DNA of 64,000 bases, from NCBI GenBank assembly GCA_003416985.1, contig QVIN01000004.1, positions 124,001 through 188,000 on the forward strand, written 5' to 3'. Shown one piece after another: positions 33,376 through 45,412 of this stretch. The notes beneath the pieces were generated by a model that was not told where the DNA came from, made no database searches, and saw only the letters and a program-made list of their open reading frames with translations. The position numbers and the translations under genes were made by a program. This DNA comes from Duganella sp. BJB480 (GTDB lineage: Bacteria > Pseudomonadota > Gammaproteobacteria > Burkholderiales > Burkholderiaceae_D). Position 1 is the first letter of the stretch; each line of letters begins with the position of its first letter.

Positions 33376-34167
33376 CTAGGCGACGGCGGCCAGCTCGGCC
33401 TGCAGCGGCGTGCCCAGCGCGCGCAGCGCGGTGTTGAAGTCCTCCAGGCTCAGCTCGGCGCTGGCGGTGGCCAGGCAGCGCGTCAGGCCGGCGCCGGCGC
33501 TGGTGTGCGGCGCCAGCTCGGCCAGCACGCTGTCGGCCGGGTCGAGGAATTGCACGTCCGGCGCGGCCGCCTCGAAGAAGGGCTTGAGCCACGGCAGGTG
33601 GGTGGACGACATCGTCATCACGTCCACCAGCGGATGGGCGGCGCGCAGCCCGGCGATGAAATCGTCGACCGTGGCCTGGGTCGCCTGCGGCCTGTGGACA
33701 AAGTCAAAGTTTTCCACAAGCTCCACCAGCGCCGAGGCGTTCGCCAGCAGCACCTCGCCGGCGCCGCGATGGGCGGCCGCGTAGGCCTGCATGGCGGCGC
33801 TGTCGACCATCGAGCGCACGCCCAGCACCGCCACCTTGCCGCTGGCCGAGCGCCGCACCGCCTCGGCCACCGGCGGGAAGATGCCGATCACCGGCACCGC
33901 CGCCGCCGCCCGCAGCGGCTCCAGCACCACCACGCTGGGCGCGTTGGACGCCAGCACCACCGCCACGCAGCCCTGGTCCTGCAGGAATGCGGTAGCACGT
34001 TGCACCACTTCCAGCAACTGCTGCGGCGATTTCGCGCCGTAGGGAAAACTGGCGCGGTCGGCGAAATACAGCACGTCCTGGGCCGGGAAGGCCGCGCGCA
34101 CGCGCTCGACGATGGCGTAGCTGCCGATGCCGGCGTCGAAAATGCCGATGGGACGATGAAGTTTCAT
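33376..34167 (-). CDS. Aspartate/glutamate racemase family protein lacking both catalytic cysteines
   Basis: 263 residues clearly related to glutamate racemase MurI: IGIFDAGIGS at the N-terminus, SFPYGAKSP, then ASNAPS where MurI has ACNTAS, and SSTHLPWLKP where MurI has GCTHYPLLKP. Thus both catalytic cysteines are serine (S74 and S188), while the surrounding folds are kept. It is unlikely to racemise glutamate by the usual two-thiol mechanism; it could bind a ligand or regulate. AAGGAAA supports the start MKLHRPIG. It is divergent from the FNR-controlled aer-hemN unit, and the FNR box lies 32 bp before its start, where it would block rather than activate it. Confidence 0.88.
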   Translation of the reverse strand: MKLHRPIGIFDAGIGSYAIVERVRAAFPAQDVLYFADRASFPYGAKSPQQLLEVVQRATAFLQDQGCVAVVLASNAPSVVVLEPLRAAAAVPVIGIFPPVAEAVRRSASGKVAVLGVRSMVDSAAMQAYAAAHRGAGEVLLANASALVELVENFDFVHRPQATQATVDDFIAGLRAAHPLVDVMTMSSTHLPWLKPFFEAAAPDVQFLDPADSVLAELAPHTSAGAGLTRCLATASAELSLEDFNTALRALGTPLQAELAAVA

Positions 34168-34198
34168 GATTTCCTTGGCAACCCCAATCCGGGGAATT

Positions 34199-34240
34199 TT
34201 GATCCACATCAATAAAATTGGCGACCGGACTCCGTAAACT
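34199..34240 (+). promoter_or_regulatory. FNR-activated promoter of aer-hemN-safE-ccoI-ccoS
   Basis: Perfect FNR box TTGATCCACATCAA at 34199-34212 (centre 34205.5) and TAAACT at 34235-34240. If TAAACT is the -10, RNA starts near 34247 and the box is centred at -41.5, the standard class II activating position. The ATG of aer lies 39 bases further. Confidence 0.85.
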
Positions 34241-34285
34241 GATCGTATCAATTGCGATAAAGCAATATATCCCTCGGAGCCTCGT

Positions 34286-35914
34286 ATGCGCAACAATCAG
34301 CCCGTCAGCAACCGCGAAGTGGAAGTCCTGGATGACCAGGCCATCGTGTCGAAGACTGACCTAAATGGCAATATTGTCTATGTAAATCCCTACTTCACGC
34401 AAGTGAGCGGTTTCAGCGAGGCGGAGCTGCTGGGTTCGCCGCAAAACATCGTGCGCCATCCGGACATGCCGGCCGAGGCCTTCGCCGACCTGTGGAGCTC
34501 GATCCAGGGCGGCATGCCGTGGACCGGCATCGTCAAGAACCGCTGCAAGAACGGCGACTTCTACTGGGTGCGCGCCAACATCACGCCCATCCGCGACAAC
34601 GGCAAGACCACCGGCTACATGTCGGTGCGGGTCAAGGCCGAGCGCCACCAGATCGAGAAGGCCGAGCAGGCCTACCGCGCCATCCGCGCGGGCGGCAAGC
34701 ACGGCCTGCGCATCAAGAACGGCCAGCTGATCCGCACCGGCGCCGGCTCCCTGTTCTCGCGCCTGGGCCATGTGTCGCTGGCCATGCGTATCTGGCTGGC
34801 CACCAGCGTGGTCAACGTGCTGCAGGTGATCGTCTGCGCGGCCGCGCTGATGGGCGGCGGCGGCAACAGCTACGGCATCTTCGCCGCCACCTTCGTCGGC
34901 CTGCTGATCAACGTCTTCCTGTGGTACACGCTGCGCGTGTCGGTGCTGCAGCCGCTGGGCCGCGCGCTGCAGGGCGCGCGCTCGATCGCCGCCGGCGACC
35001 TGTCCTGCTCGTTCGAGACCGACGCCACCGACGAGGTCGGCCAGCTGGTGCGCGCGCTGCAGCAGATGAACAGCAACCTGATCGCCACCATCCGCGACGT
35101 GCGCAACAACGTCGAGACCATGGCCGTGGCCACCCGCCAGATCGCCGCCGGCAACGCCGACCTGTCCGGCCGCACCGAGGCGCAGGCCGCCAGCCTGGAG
35201 GAGACCGCCTCCAGCGTCGAGCAGTTCTCGTCCACCGTCAAGCAGAACGCCGACAACTCGGCCCAGGCCAACGAGCTGGCGCAGAACGCCTCCAACGTCG
35301 CGGTGCAGGGCGGCGAGATCGTCGCCGACGTCATCGCCACCATGGACGAGATCAACACCTCGTCGCGCAAGATCGTCGACATCATCGGCCTGATCGAGGG
35401 CATCGCCTTCCAGACCAACATCCTGGCGCTCAACGCGGCGGTCGAGGCGGCCCGCGCCGGCGAACAGGGACGCGGCTTCGCCGTGGTGGCCGGCGAGGTG
35501 CGCAACCTGGCCCAGCGCAGCGCCACCGCCGCCAAGGACATCAAGAACCTGATCGACGTCTCGGTCGGCAAGGTCAGCGCCGGCATGGTGCAGGTCGACC
35601 GCGCCGGCGCCACCATGAAGGAGGTGGTGGCCTCGGTGCAGCAGGTGACCGCCATCATGCATGAAATCTCGGTGGCCTCGCACGAGCAGAGCATCGGCGT
35701 CGACCAGGTCAACTCCGCCATCGCCCACATGGACAAGGTCACGCAGCAGAACGCCGCGCTGGTCGAGGAGGCGGCCGCCGCCACCGCCAGCCTGGCGATG
35801 GAGGCGGGCGGCCTGATCCAGGCGGTCAGCCTGTTCAAGTTCGGCACCACGCGCAAGGTGCGTCCGCTGCGCGCCACCTCTCAACCTCAACCGATGAAAC
35901 GCCTCGCGGCATGA
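34286..35914 (+). CDS. aer: Aer-like PAS-containing methyl-accepting chemotaxis protein
   Basis: 542 residues. A PAS domain (about 12-115) with TDLNGNIVYVNPYFTQVSGFS and NIVRHPDMP, as in E. coli Aer, where it binds FAD and senses redox or oxygen changes. Two membrane helices at about 167-220 with almost no periplasmic loop, a HAMP region, and a cytoplasmic signalling domain with the conserved tip EGIAFQTNILALNAAVEAAR (about 371-390). It would steer swimming toward preferred oxygen levels. It is first in an operon behind a perfect FNR box and overlaps hemN by ATGA, joining energy taxis to low-oxygen metabolism. Confidence 0.94.
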   Translation: MRNNQPVSNREVEVLDDQAIVSKTDLNGNIVYVNPYFTQVSGFSEAELLGSPQNIVRHPDMPAEAFADLWSSIQGGMPWTGIVKNRCKNGDFYWVRANITPIRDNGKTTGYMSVRVKAERHQIEKAEQAYRAIRAGGKHGLRIKNGQLIRTGAGSLFSRLGHVSLAMRIWLATSVVNVLQVIVCAAALMGGGGNSYGIFAATFVGLLINVFLWYTLRVSVLQPLGRALQGARSIAAGDLSCSFETDATDEVGQLVRALQQMNSNLIATIRDVRNNVETMAVATRQIAAGNADLSGRTEAQAASLEETASSVEQFSSTVKQNADNSAQANELAQNASNVAVQGGEIVADVIATMDEINTSSRKIVDIIGLIEGIAFQTNILALNAAVEAARAGEQGRGFAVVAGEVRNLAQRSATAAKDIKNLIDVSVGKVSAGMVQVDRAGATMKEVVASVQQVTAIMHEISVASHEQSIGVDQVNSAIAHMDKVTQQNAALVEEAAAATASLAMEAGGLIQAVSLFKFGTTRKVRPLRATSQPQPMKRLAA

Positions 35915-37350
35915 CCATGAACACCACTGCAAGCCACACCGGAGCCGCATTCCCAGACGTCGAATTCGACGCCGCCATCATCGGCAAGCTGAGCCAGTCC
36001 GGCCCGCGCTACACCTCGTACCCGACCGCCGACCGCTTCCAATCGGAATTCGGCTACGGCCAGTTCCTCGAGGCGGTGGCCGGCCTGCGCATGCGCCGCA
36101 GCCAGCGGCCCTTGTCGCTGTACATCCACATCCCGTTCTGCGACACCATCTGCTACTACTGCGGCTGCAACAAGATCGTCACCAAGGACCACAGCAAGGC
36201 CGCCACCTACCTCGGCTACCTGAAGCAGGAGATCGACATGCAGGGCCGGCTGTTCGCCGGCATGGGCCAGATCGAGCAGCTGCACTTCGGCGGCGGCACG
36301 CCGACCTACCTGAGCGACCGCCAGATGGGCGACCTGATGACCCACCTGCACGAGAACTTCCAGTTCGCCTCCGACGCCCAGGGCGAGTACTCGATCGAGA
36401 TCGATCCGCGCACCGTCAGCGTCGAGCGCGTGCATTCGCTGCGGGCGCAGGGCTTCAACCGCATCAGCCTGGGCGTGCAGGACTTCGATCCCGAGGTGCA
36501 GAAGGCCGTCAACCGCATCCAGCCGGAGGCCGAGACGCGCGCCGTGATGGACGCGGCGCGCGCGGCCGGCTTCCGCTCGATCAGCATCGACCTGATCTAC
36601 GGCCTGCCCAAGCAGACCATGGCCAGCATGGAGCAGACGCTCGACAAGGTCATCGACGCCAACCCCGACCGCATCGCGCTGTACAACTACGCCCACCTGC
36701 CGCACCTGTTCAAGCCGCAGCGCCGCATCGCCGAGGCCGACCTGCCGACGCCGGCCGTCAAGCTGGACCTGCTGGCGCTGTGCATCCGCCGCCTGTGCGC
36801 GGCCGGCTACGTCTACATCGGCATGGACCACTTCGCCAAGCCGGACGACGAGCTGGCCGTGGCGCAGCGCCAGGGCCGCTTGCAACGCAACTTCCAGGGC
36901 TACTCCACGCGCGCCGAGGCCGAGCTGATCTCGTGCGGCGTGTCGGCCATCAGCGCGGTCGGCGCCACCTACAGCCAGAACGAGAAAACGCTGGAGGCGT
37001 ACTACGAAAAGCTCGACGACGGCAGGCTGCCGGTCACGCGCGGCATCAAGCTCGACACCGACGACCTGCTGCGCCGCATCGTCATCCAAAAGCTGATGTG
37101 CAATTTCGAACTGTCGATCTCGTCCATCGAGCAAGCCTATCCGATCCGCTTCCCGCAATACTTCGCGGCCGAGCTGGACAAGCTGCGCGCCTTCGCCGAC
37201 GACGGCCTGGTGCAGGTCGACGACCAGTGGATCACGGTGACGCCGAAAGGCCGCCTGCTGATCCGCAACATCTGCATGGTGTTCGACCGCTACCTAAGCC
37301 TGCCGCGCAGCGAAGGCCCGCAACCGCTGCGCTACTCCAAGACGATCTGA
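35911..37350 (+). CDS. hemN: Oxygen-independent coproporphyrinogen III oxidase
   Basis: 479 residues. A radical SAM enzyme converting coproporphyrinogen III to protoporphyrinogen IX without oxygen, in haem synthesis. The cluster motif PFCDTICYYCGC gives C77, C81 and C84 plus the extra Cys86 typical of true HemN; GGGTPTYLS follows. Full family length and the N-terminal KLSQSGPRYTSYPTADRF separate it from the HemW-type chaperone. It overlaps aer by four bases. Control by FNR makes sense because the oxygen-dependent enzyme fails at low oxygen, when haem is needed for the cbb3 oxidase encoded just downstream. Confidence 0.97.
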   Translation: MTMNTTASHTGAAFPDVEFDAAIIGKLSQSGPRYTSYPTADRFQSEFGYGQFLEAVAGLRMRRSQRPLSLYIHIPFCDTICYYCGCNKIVTKDHSKAATYLGYLKQEIDMQGRLFAGMGQIEQLHFGGGTPTYLSDRQMGDLMTHLHENFQFASDAQGEYSIEIDPRTVSVERVHSLRAQGFNRISLGVQDFDPEVQKAVNRIQPEAETRAVMDAARAAGFRSISIDLIYGLPKQTMASMEQTLDKVIDANPDRIALYNYAHLPHLFKPQRRIAEADLPTPAVKLDLLALCIRRLCAAGYVYIGMDHFAKPDDELAVAQRQGRLQRNFQGYSTRAEAELISCGVSAISAVGATYSQNEKTLEAYYEKLDDGRLPVTRGIKLDTDDLLRRIVIQKLMCNFELSISSIEQAYPIRFPQYFAAELDKLRAFADDGLVQVDDQWITVTPKGRLLIRNICMVFDRYLSLPRSEGPQPLRYSKTI

Positions 37351-37357
37351 GCGGGCC

Positions 37358-38097
37358 ATGAACGCACTCCAGCTCTTGCCGGTGATGGTGGTGGGCCTCG
37401 CGGGCAGCGTCCACTGCGTCGGCATGTGCGGCGGCATCGTCGGCGCGCTGTCGGTCGGCACCGCGCCGCCGCCGCGCACGGTGATCCCCATCGTCGCCGT
37501 CCCGCAGACCAGCGCGCTGACGCGGGTGCTGTCCTACAACGCCGGCCGCATCGCCAGCTACATGACGGCCGGCGCGCTGGCCGGTGGCTTGGCCGGCGGC
37601 GCCCACAGCATCGCCTCGCTGGCCGGGCTGCAGCTGGGCTTTTACTGGCTGGCCAACCTGATGCTGGTGGCGCTGGGCCTGTACCTGATGGACGCTTGGC
37701 GCGGCCTGGCCGTGCTGGAGCAGGGCGGCCGCGTGCTGTGGACGCGCGCCCAGCCGGTGATCGCGCCGATGATGAAATCGCTGATGCCGGCCACCCGCCC
37801 GCACCAGGCCTTCGCGCTGGGCGCGCTGTGGGGCTGGCTGCCGTGCGGCATGGTCTACAGCGTGCTGCTGACCGCCATGCTGAGCGGCTCGGCCGGCGAC
37901 GGCGCCGCCGTCATGCTGGCCTTCGGCCTGGGCACGCTGCCCATGCTGACCGGCCTCGGCCTGGCCGGCGCCCGCGTGCAACGCGCCCTGCAACAGCGCC
38001 GCGTACGCATCGCCTGCGGCCTGCTGGTGCTGGCCTTCGGCGTGCTGGGCCTGGCCCGCGCGGCCGGCGGCATCGCGCCCGACTGGATGGATACCCT

Positions 38098-38119
<22 letters not shown>
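37358..38119 (+). CDS. Sulfite exporter TauE/SafE-type membrane protein of cbb3 assembly clusters
   Basis: 253 residues with about six membrane helices. It belongs to the DsbD-transmembrane-like/SafE group found beside ccoI in many cbb3 clusters; GSVHCVGMCGGIVGALS near the N-terminus and GALWGWLPCGMVYSVLL in the middle are the conserved motifs, with Cys residues that could bind copper or relay thiol redox. The name refers to family history, and sulfite export is not implied here. A role in copper supply or maturation of the oxidase is likely from context. The 3' end overlaps the ccoI reading frame by up to 22 bp. Confidence 0.88.
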
Positions 38120-40592
<2,473 letters not shown>

Positions 40593-40593
<1 letters not shown>

Positions 40594-40748
40594 TGGAAGC
40601 CTTGTACCTGCTCATCCCGCTCAGCGTGCTGCTGGTGTTTGTCGCGCTGTGGATCTTCTTCAGCGCCTCCGACAACGGCCAGTTCGACGACCTGGTCGGC
40701 CCCGGCCTGCGCATCCTGCAGGATGACGACAAGCCGCAAGACGATTGA
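40593..40748 (+). CDS. ccoS: cbb3-type oxidase assembly protein CcoS
   Basis: 51 residues: a single membrane helix (ALYLLIPLSVLLVFVALWIFF), then the conserved FSASDNGQFDDLVGPG and an acidic tail. CcoS is needed for fitting haem and copper into the cbb3 oxidase. The ATG at 40593 overlaps the ccoI stop (TGATG) and lies six bases after AAGGAG; the ATG three bases upstream is also possible. It closes the aer-to-ccoS unit; the structural oxidase genes start anew behind an FNR box 17 bp later. Confidence 0.93.
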
Positions 40749-40764
40749 CCAGATCCGGAAAATT

Positions 40765-40806
40765 TTGATTCACATCAAGGTTTTTTAAGTCTCACCTAAG
40801 TAACCT
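40765..40806 (+). promoter_or_regulatory. FNR-activated promoter of ccoNOQPGH
   Basis: Perfect FNR box TTGATTCACATCAA at 40765-40778 (centre 40771.5) and TAACCT at 40801-40806. With TAACCT as -10, RNA starts near 40813 and the box is centred at -41.5. The geometry equals that of the aer promoter base for base. The predicted start lies after the TTG at 40807, which supports the GTG at 40846 as the ccoN start. Confidence 0.85.
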
Positions 40807-40845
40807 TTGACTCACATCATCAAAGCGTTCTTGGGAGAACTTCAA

Positions 40846-42273
40846 GTGGACCTTGCACAGAACTACAACTACAAGATTGTGAAGCAATTCGCAATCGCCA
40901 CCGTGGTCTGGGGTATCGTCGGCATGCTGGTAGGCGTCATTATCGCCGCCCAGCTGGCATGGCCGGCGCTGAACCTGGACATTCCATGGTTGACCTACGG
41001 CCGCCTGCGGCCTTTACACACCAATGCCGTCATCTTCGCGTTCGGCATCTGCGGACTTTTCGCAACTTCCTACTACGTGGTACAGCGCACCTGCCAGGTG
41101 CGGCTGTTCTCGGACAAACTGGCCGCCTTCACCTTCTGGGGTTGGCAAGCGGTCATCCTCAGCGCCGTCGTCACCCTGCCGATGGGCCTGACCCGCGGCA
41201 AGGAATACGCCGAGCTGGAATGGCCGATCACCTTGCTGATCGCCGTGGTGTGGGTGTCCTACGCCATCGTGTTCTTCGGCACGCTGATCAAGCGTAAGGT
41301 CAAGCACATCTACGTCGCCAACTGGTTCTTCGCCGGCTACATCATCGCCGTGACGATCCTGCACGTGGTCAACGGCGCCAGCATGCCGGCAACCTTGTTC
41401 AAATCCTACTCCGCCTACTCGGGCGTGCAGGACGCCATGATCCAGTGGTGGTACGGCCACAACGCGGTGGGCTTCATCCTGACCGCCGGCTACCTGGGCA
41501 TGGTCTACTACTTCATTCCGAAGCAGGCCGAGCGTCCGGTGTACTCGTACCGCCTGTCGATCGTCCACTTCTGGGCGCTGATCTTCACCTACATGTGGGC
41601 CGGCCCGCACCACCTGCACTACACCGCGCTGCCGGACTGGACCCAGTCGATCGGCATGGTGTTCTCGCTGATCCTGCTGGCGCCAAGCTGGGGCGGTATG
41701 ATCAACGGCATCATGACCCTGTCGGGCGCCTGGCACAAGCTGCGCACCGATCCTATCCTGAAGTTCATGATCGTCTCGCTGTCGTTCTACGGCATGGCCA
41801 CCTTCGAGGGCCCGATGATGTCGATCAAGACCGTCAACGCACTGTCGCACTACACCGACTGGGGCATCGCCCACGTCCACGGCGGCGCACTGGGCTGGGT
41901 GGGCTTCATCACCATGGGTTCGATCTACTACCTGCTGCCGCGCCTGGCCGGCCAGCAAAAAATGTATAGCACCAAGCTGATCGACCTGCACTTCTGGGTC
42001 GCCACCATCGGCATCGTGCTATACATCGCCGCGATGTGGATCGCCGGTGTGATGCAGGGCCTGATGTGGCGCGCGGTCAATGCCGACGGCACGCTGACCT
42101 ACACCTTCGTCGAAGGCGTCAAAGCCACCTATCCGTACTACGTGGTGCGCTTCACCGGCGGCCTGCTGTACCTGACCGGCATGTGCGTGATGGGCTACAA
42201 CACCTGGATGACCTTGCGTAACCGCGAGACCGCCGTGGCGCGCATTCCCGCGCTCAACGCCGGCCACGCCTGA
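40846..42273 (+). CDS. ccoN: cbb3-type cytochrome c oxidase subunit I
   Basis: 475 residues, twelve membrane helices. Catalytic subunit with haem b, haem b3 and CuB, reducing oxygen with high affinity at the inner membrane. Conserved histidines lie in [13 protein letters not shown] (low-spin haem), [10 protein letters not shown] (CuB ligand with the cross-linked Tyr region), [14 protein letters not shown] (CuB pair) and [11 protein letters not shown] (haems). Start is the GTG at 40846 with GGGAG eight bases before; an earlier in-frame TTG precedes the predicted RNA start. First gene of ccoNOQPGH. Confidence 0.97.
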   Translation: MDLAQNYNYKIVKQFAIATVVWGIVGMLVGVIIAAQLAWPALNLDIPWLTYGRLRPLHTNAVIFAFGICGLFATSYYVVQRTCQVRLFSDKLAAFTFWGWQAVILSAVVTLPMGLTRGKEYAELEWPITLLIAVVWVSYAIVFFGTLIKRKVKHIYVANWFFAGYIIAVTILHVVNGASMPATLFKSYSAYSGVQDAMIQWWYGHNAVGFILTAGYLGMVYYFIPKQAERPVYSYRLSIVHFWALIFTYMWAGPHHLHYTALPDWTQSIGMVFSLILLAPSWGGMINGIMTLSGAWHKLRTDPILKFMIVSLSFYGMATFEGPMMSIKTVNALSHYTDWGIAHVHGGALGWVGFITMGSIYYLLPRLAGQQKMYSTKLIDLHFWVATIGIVLYIAAMWIAGVMQGLMWRAVNADGTLTYTFVEGVKATYPYYVVRFTGGLLYLTGMCVMGYNTWMTLRNRETAVARIPALNAGHA

Positions 42274-42287
42274 TATCGGAGCAAAGC

Positions 42288-42902
42288 ATGAAATTTTCAC
42301 ATGACTGGATCGAGAGAAATCCCTGGCTGCTGATCGCGCTGGTGACGCTGGTGGTCAGCGTCGGCGGCGCCGTCGAGATCGTGCCGCTGTTCTTCCAGAA
42401 GTCCACCACCGAGCCGGTGGCCGGCTTGAAACCGTACTCGCCGCTGCGCCTGGCCGGCCGCGACATCTATGTGCGCGAAGGCTGCTACAACTGCCACTCG
42501 CAGATGGTGCGTCCGTTCCGCGCCGAGACCGAGCGCTACGGCCACTACTCGGTCGCCGGCGAGTTCGTCTACGACCGGCCGTTCCAGTGGGGTTCCAAGC
42601 GCACCGGGCCGGACCTGGCGCGCGTGGGCGGCCGCTACAGCGACGAATGGCACCGCACCCACCTGAACAATCCGCGCGACGTGGTGCCGGAATCGAACAT
42701 GCCGAACTACCCGTGGCTGGCCAAGACCTCGCTGGTGCCGGAATCGATCGTGCCGCACATGAAGGCGCTCCAGCGCCTGGGCGATCCGTACACGGACGCC
42801 GAGATCGCCGCCGCGCCGGCCGAGCTCAAGGACAAGACCGAAGAAGACGCCCTGATCGCCTACCTGCAAGGCCTGGGCACATTAATCAAGACGAGGAACT
42901 AG
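42288..42902 (+). CDS. ccoO: cbb3-type cytochrome c oxidase subunit II, monohaem cytochrome c
   Basis: 204 residues with one N-terminal membrane anchor (about 14-35) and a periplasmic cytochrome c domain. The haem-binding motif CYNCH is at 66-70, followed by [18 protein letters not shown], the CcoO signature, and a Met ligand in [11 protein letters not shown]. It passes electrons from CcoP to haem b in CcoN. It starts 14 bp after ccoN and ends 1 bp before ccoQ, so it is cotranscribed and made in step with the other subunits. Confidence 0.97.
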   Translation: MKFSHDWIERNPWLLIALVTLVVSVGGAVEIVPLFFQKSTTEPVAGLKPYSPLRLAGRDIYVREGCYNCHSQMVRPFRAETERYGHYSVAGEFVYDRPFQWGSKRTGPDLARVGGRYSDEWHRTHLNNPRDVVPESNMPNYPWLAKTSLVPESIVPHMKALQRLGDPYTDAEIAAAPAELKDKTEEDALIAYLQGLGTLIKTRN

Positions 42903-42903
42903 C

Positions 42904-43074
42904 ATGGCTATCGATAACCTGTTTGACCGCGCCAGCAGCGTGATGACGGTGATTTCCTTCATCACCTTTGCCGGCATCCTGTGGTGGGCTTTCATCCACA
43001 ACAAGGAAGCCGATTTCGCCACGGCGGCGCAGCTGCCGTTCGACGACGACGACAAGGAGACTAGCCATGGCTGA
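42904..43074 (+). CDS. ccoQ: cbb3-type cytochrome c oxidase subunit CcoQ
   Basis: 56 residues: MAIDNLFDRASSVMTVISF leads into a single membrane helix (VMTVISFITFAGILWWAF) and a short cytoplasmic tail with the acidic run DDDD. CcoQ stabilises the association of CcoP with the CcoNO core. It is small and easily missed. Its start lies one base after the ccoO stop, and its last eight bases overlap the ccoP start, a coupling that helps assign it. Confidence 0.93.
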   Translation: MAIDNLFDRASSVMTVISFITFAGILWWAFIHNKEADFATAAQLPFDDDDKETSHG

Positions 43075-44020
43075 TTTCACCAACGGCTTCTGGGACCTGT
43101 ACATCGTGGTGCTGACTCTGCTCGGCATCGCCGGCTGCGGCATCCTGCTGTTCTCGCAATCCCAGATCAAGGGCAAGGCCGGCGAAACCACCGGCCACGT
43201 GTGGGACGAGGACTTGAGCGAGCTGAACACGCCGATGCCGCGCTGGTGGATGTGGTTGTTCTACATCACCATCGTGTTCGGCCTGGCCTATCTGTTCCTG
43301 TATCCGGGGCTGGGCAGCTACGCCGGCAAGCTGGGCTGGAAATCGTCGGGCCAGTACCAGGCCGAGCTCAAGCAGGCCGAGACCGAATACGGCCCGCTGT
43401 TCGCGCAATACCAGAAGCAGGACCTGAAAGCGGTGGCGGCCGATCCCAAGGCCCACGCCATCGGCGAGCGCCTGTTCCTGACCTACTGCGCGCAGTGCCA
43501 CGGTTCGGACGCGCGCGGCAACAAGGGCTTCCCCAACCTGACCGACAAGGACTGGCTGTTCGGCGGCGCCCCCGAGACCATCAAGGAAACCATCCTGCAC
43601 GGCCGCACCGGCATGATGCCGCCGATGGGCGCCGCGCTGGGCTCGGACAAGGATGTGGAAAACGTCGCGCACTACGTGCTGAGCCTGTCCGGTTCGACCT
43701 CGGATCCGATCAAGGCCTCGTTCGGCAAGGACAAGTTCGGCGCCTGCATGGCTTGCCACAGCGCGGGCGGCACCGGCAACCAGGCCATCGGCGCGCCTAA
43801 CCTGACCGACAAGATCTGGTTGTTCGGCGGCAGCGCCGAGACCATCATGGAAACCATCCGCAAGGGTCGCACCACCACCATGCCGGCGTTCGAGGACTTC
43901 CTCGGCGACGCCAAGGTGCACGTGCTGGCCGCCTACGTGTGGAGCTTGTCGAACGACGTGAACCACGTTGAAACCTCACCGGTCGCGGCGGCGACAGAAC
44001 CCGCCCCGGCAACAAAATGA
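43067..44020 (+). CDS. ccoP: cbb3-type cytochrome c oxidase subunit III, dihaem cytochrome c
   Basis: 317 residues. Two membrane helices (about 10-30 and 60-80) with the CcoP-type phrase HVWDEDLSELNTPMPRWW between them, then two cytochrome c domains with CAQCH (141-145) and CMACH (227-231). Met ligands are present in GMMPPMG and TTTMPAF. It takes electrons from soluble or membrane cytochromes. ATG chosen within the end of ccoQ; MADFTNGFWDLYI is the expected N-terminus. It overlaps ccoG by ATGA. Confidence 0.97.
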   Translation: MADFTNGFWDLYIVVLTLLGIAGCGILLFSQSQIKGKAGETTGHVWDEDLSELNTPMPRWWMWLFYITIVFGLAYLFLYPGLGSYAGKLGWKSSGQYQAELKQAETEYGPLFAQYQKQDLKAVAADPKAHAIGERLFLTYCAQCHGSDARGNKGFPNLTDKDWLFGGAPETIKETILHGRTGMMPPMGAALGSDKDVENVAHYVLSLSGSTSDPIKASFGKDKFGACMACHSAGGTGNQAIGAPNLTDKIWLFGGSAETIMETIRKGRTTTMPAFEDFLGDAKVHVLAAYVWSLSNDVNHVETSPVAAATEPAPATK

Positions 44021-45402
44021 ACGATCCTGCGCCACAAGTCATCAAGATGTATGCGAAGCGCGAGCAAATCTACCCGCGCGAAACCACGGGCCGCTACGCC
44101 CGGCTGCGCTGGCTGTTTGTCTGGCTGACGCAGCTGGCCTTCTACTGCAGCCCGTGGATGCAGTGGAACGGCCGCCAGGCCCTGCTGTTCGACCTGGTGG
44201 CGCGCAAGTTCTACATCTTCGGACTGGTCTTGTGGCCGCAGGACTTCATCTATCTGGCCGCGCTGCTGATCATCTGCGCCTACCTGCTGTTCCTCGCCAC
44301 CGCGGTGGCGGGGCGGGTCTGGTGCGGCTTCGCCTGTCCGCAAACGGTTTATACCAAAATCTTCCTGTGGATAGAACTGAAGATCGAAGGCCCGCGCAGC
44401 GCGCGCATGGCGCTCGACCGGCAACCGCCGTCGGCCGCCAAGTTTGGCAAGAAAACCGCCAAGCACCTGGCCTGGGGCGCGGTCGCGCTGTGGACCGGCT
44501 TCACCTTCGTCGGCTACTTCACGCCGATCAAGCTGCTGGGCAACGAGGTGCTGACCTTGAGCTTCGGCCCGTGGGAATGGTTCTGGGTGCTGTTCTACAG
44601 CCTGGCCACCTACGGCAACGCCGGCTGGCTGCGCGAGCAGGTGTGCAAATACATGTGCCCGTACGCCCGCTTCCAGAGCTCGATGTTCGACCGCGACACC
44701 CTGATCATCACCTACGACAGCGAACGCGGCGAACCGCGCGCGCCGTTGTCGAAACGCGAGGAACTCAAGGGCGGCTCGTGCATCGACTGCAGCCTGTGCG
44801 TGCAGGTGTGCCCGACCGGCATCGACATCCGCAATGGCTTGCAATACGAGTGCATCGGCTGCGCCGCCTGCGTCGACGCCTGCAACGGCGTGATGGACAA
44901 GATCGGCGAGCCGCGCGGCCTGATCCGCTACAGCACCGAGCGCGCGCTGCTGATGCACTACACGCCGACCGAGATCCGCCAGCGCACGCTGCGCCCGCGG
45001 GTCAAGATCTACTCCGGCATCCTGGGCCTGATCGTGATCGCGGTGGTCACCGCGCTGTCGCTGCGCACGCCGCTCAAGCTGGACGTGATCCGCGACCGCG
45101 GCGCCATGGGGCGCGAGGTCGAGGAGGGCATGATCGAGAACGTCTACCGCCTGCAGATCATGAACACCTCGGAGCAGGCCCACACCTACCGCATCCGCGT
45201 CAGCGGCATCGACACGCTGACGCAGGTGACGCCGGACCAGGTGCGGGTGGAAGGCACCGAGACCAAGGCCTATCCGATCCGCCTGCGCAGCGCGCACGGC
45301 GCCGGCAAGCCGGGCTCGAACAAGATAGAGATCGAACTGACCGCAGTCGACCAGCCGTCGCTGCATGTGGAAGAACACGCGGTATTCTTCGTGCCGCGCT
45401 AA
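44017..45402 (+). CDS. ccoG: Cytochrome c oxidase accessory protein CcoG (FixG)
   Basis: 461 residues with about five membrane helices and a central ferredoxin-type region carrying two 4Fe-4S motifs, starting at C255 (CIDCSLCVQVCPTG) and followed by CIGCAACVDAC. The C-terminal 130 residues are an Ig-like periplasmic domain (IG-FixG). The segment VWCGFACPQTVYTKIF holds two more conserved cysteines. CcoG has been shown in relatives to reduce copper for cbb3 maturation. Overlaps ccoP by four bases and precedes ccoH by 10 bp. Confidence 0.96.
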   Translation: MNDPAPQVIKMYAKREQIYPRETTGRYARLRWLFVWLTQLAFYCSPWMQWNGRQALLFDLVARKFYIFGLVLWPQDFIYLAALLIICAYLLFLATAVAGRVWCGFACPQTVYTKIFLWIELKIEGPRSARMALDRQPPSAAKFGKKTAKHLAWGAVALWTGFTFVGYFTPIKLLGNEVLTLSFGPWEWFWVLFYSLATYGNAGWLREQVCKYMCPYARFQSSMFDRDTLIITYDSERGEPRAPLSKREELKGGSCIDCSLCVQVCPTGIDIRNGLQYECIGCAACVDACNGVMDKIGEPRGLIRYSTERALLMHYTPTEIRQRTLRPRVKIYSGILGLIVIAVVTALSLRTPLKLDVIRDRGAMGREVEEGMIENVYRLQIMNTSEQAHTYRIRVSGIDTLTQVTPDQVRVEGTETKAYPIRLRSAHGAGKPGSNKIEIELTAVDQPSLHVEEHAVFFVPR

Positions 45403-45412
45403 GGGGAAGCAT

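Noticed and set aside
33698..33721. DnaA-box-like sequences (TGTGGACAA and TTTTCCACA) inside the racemase homologue
   Set aside because: They match only looser consensus forms, lie in opposite orientations in coding sequence and encode ordinary residues of the protein, so chance is the simpler reading.
40807..40845. TTG start giving ccoN 13 more residues
   Set aside because: The FNR-dependent start site is predicted near 40813, after the TTG, and the GTG at 40846 has a well-spaced GGGAG and fits CcoN N-termini.
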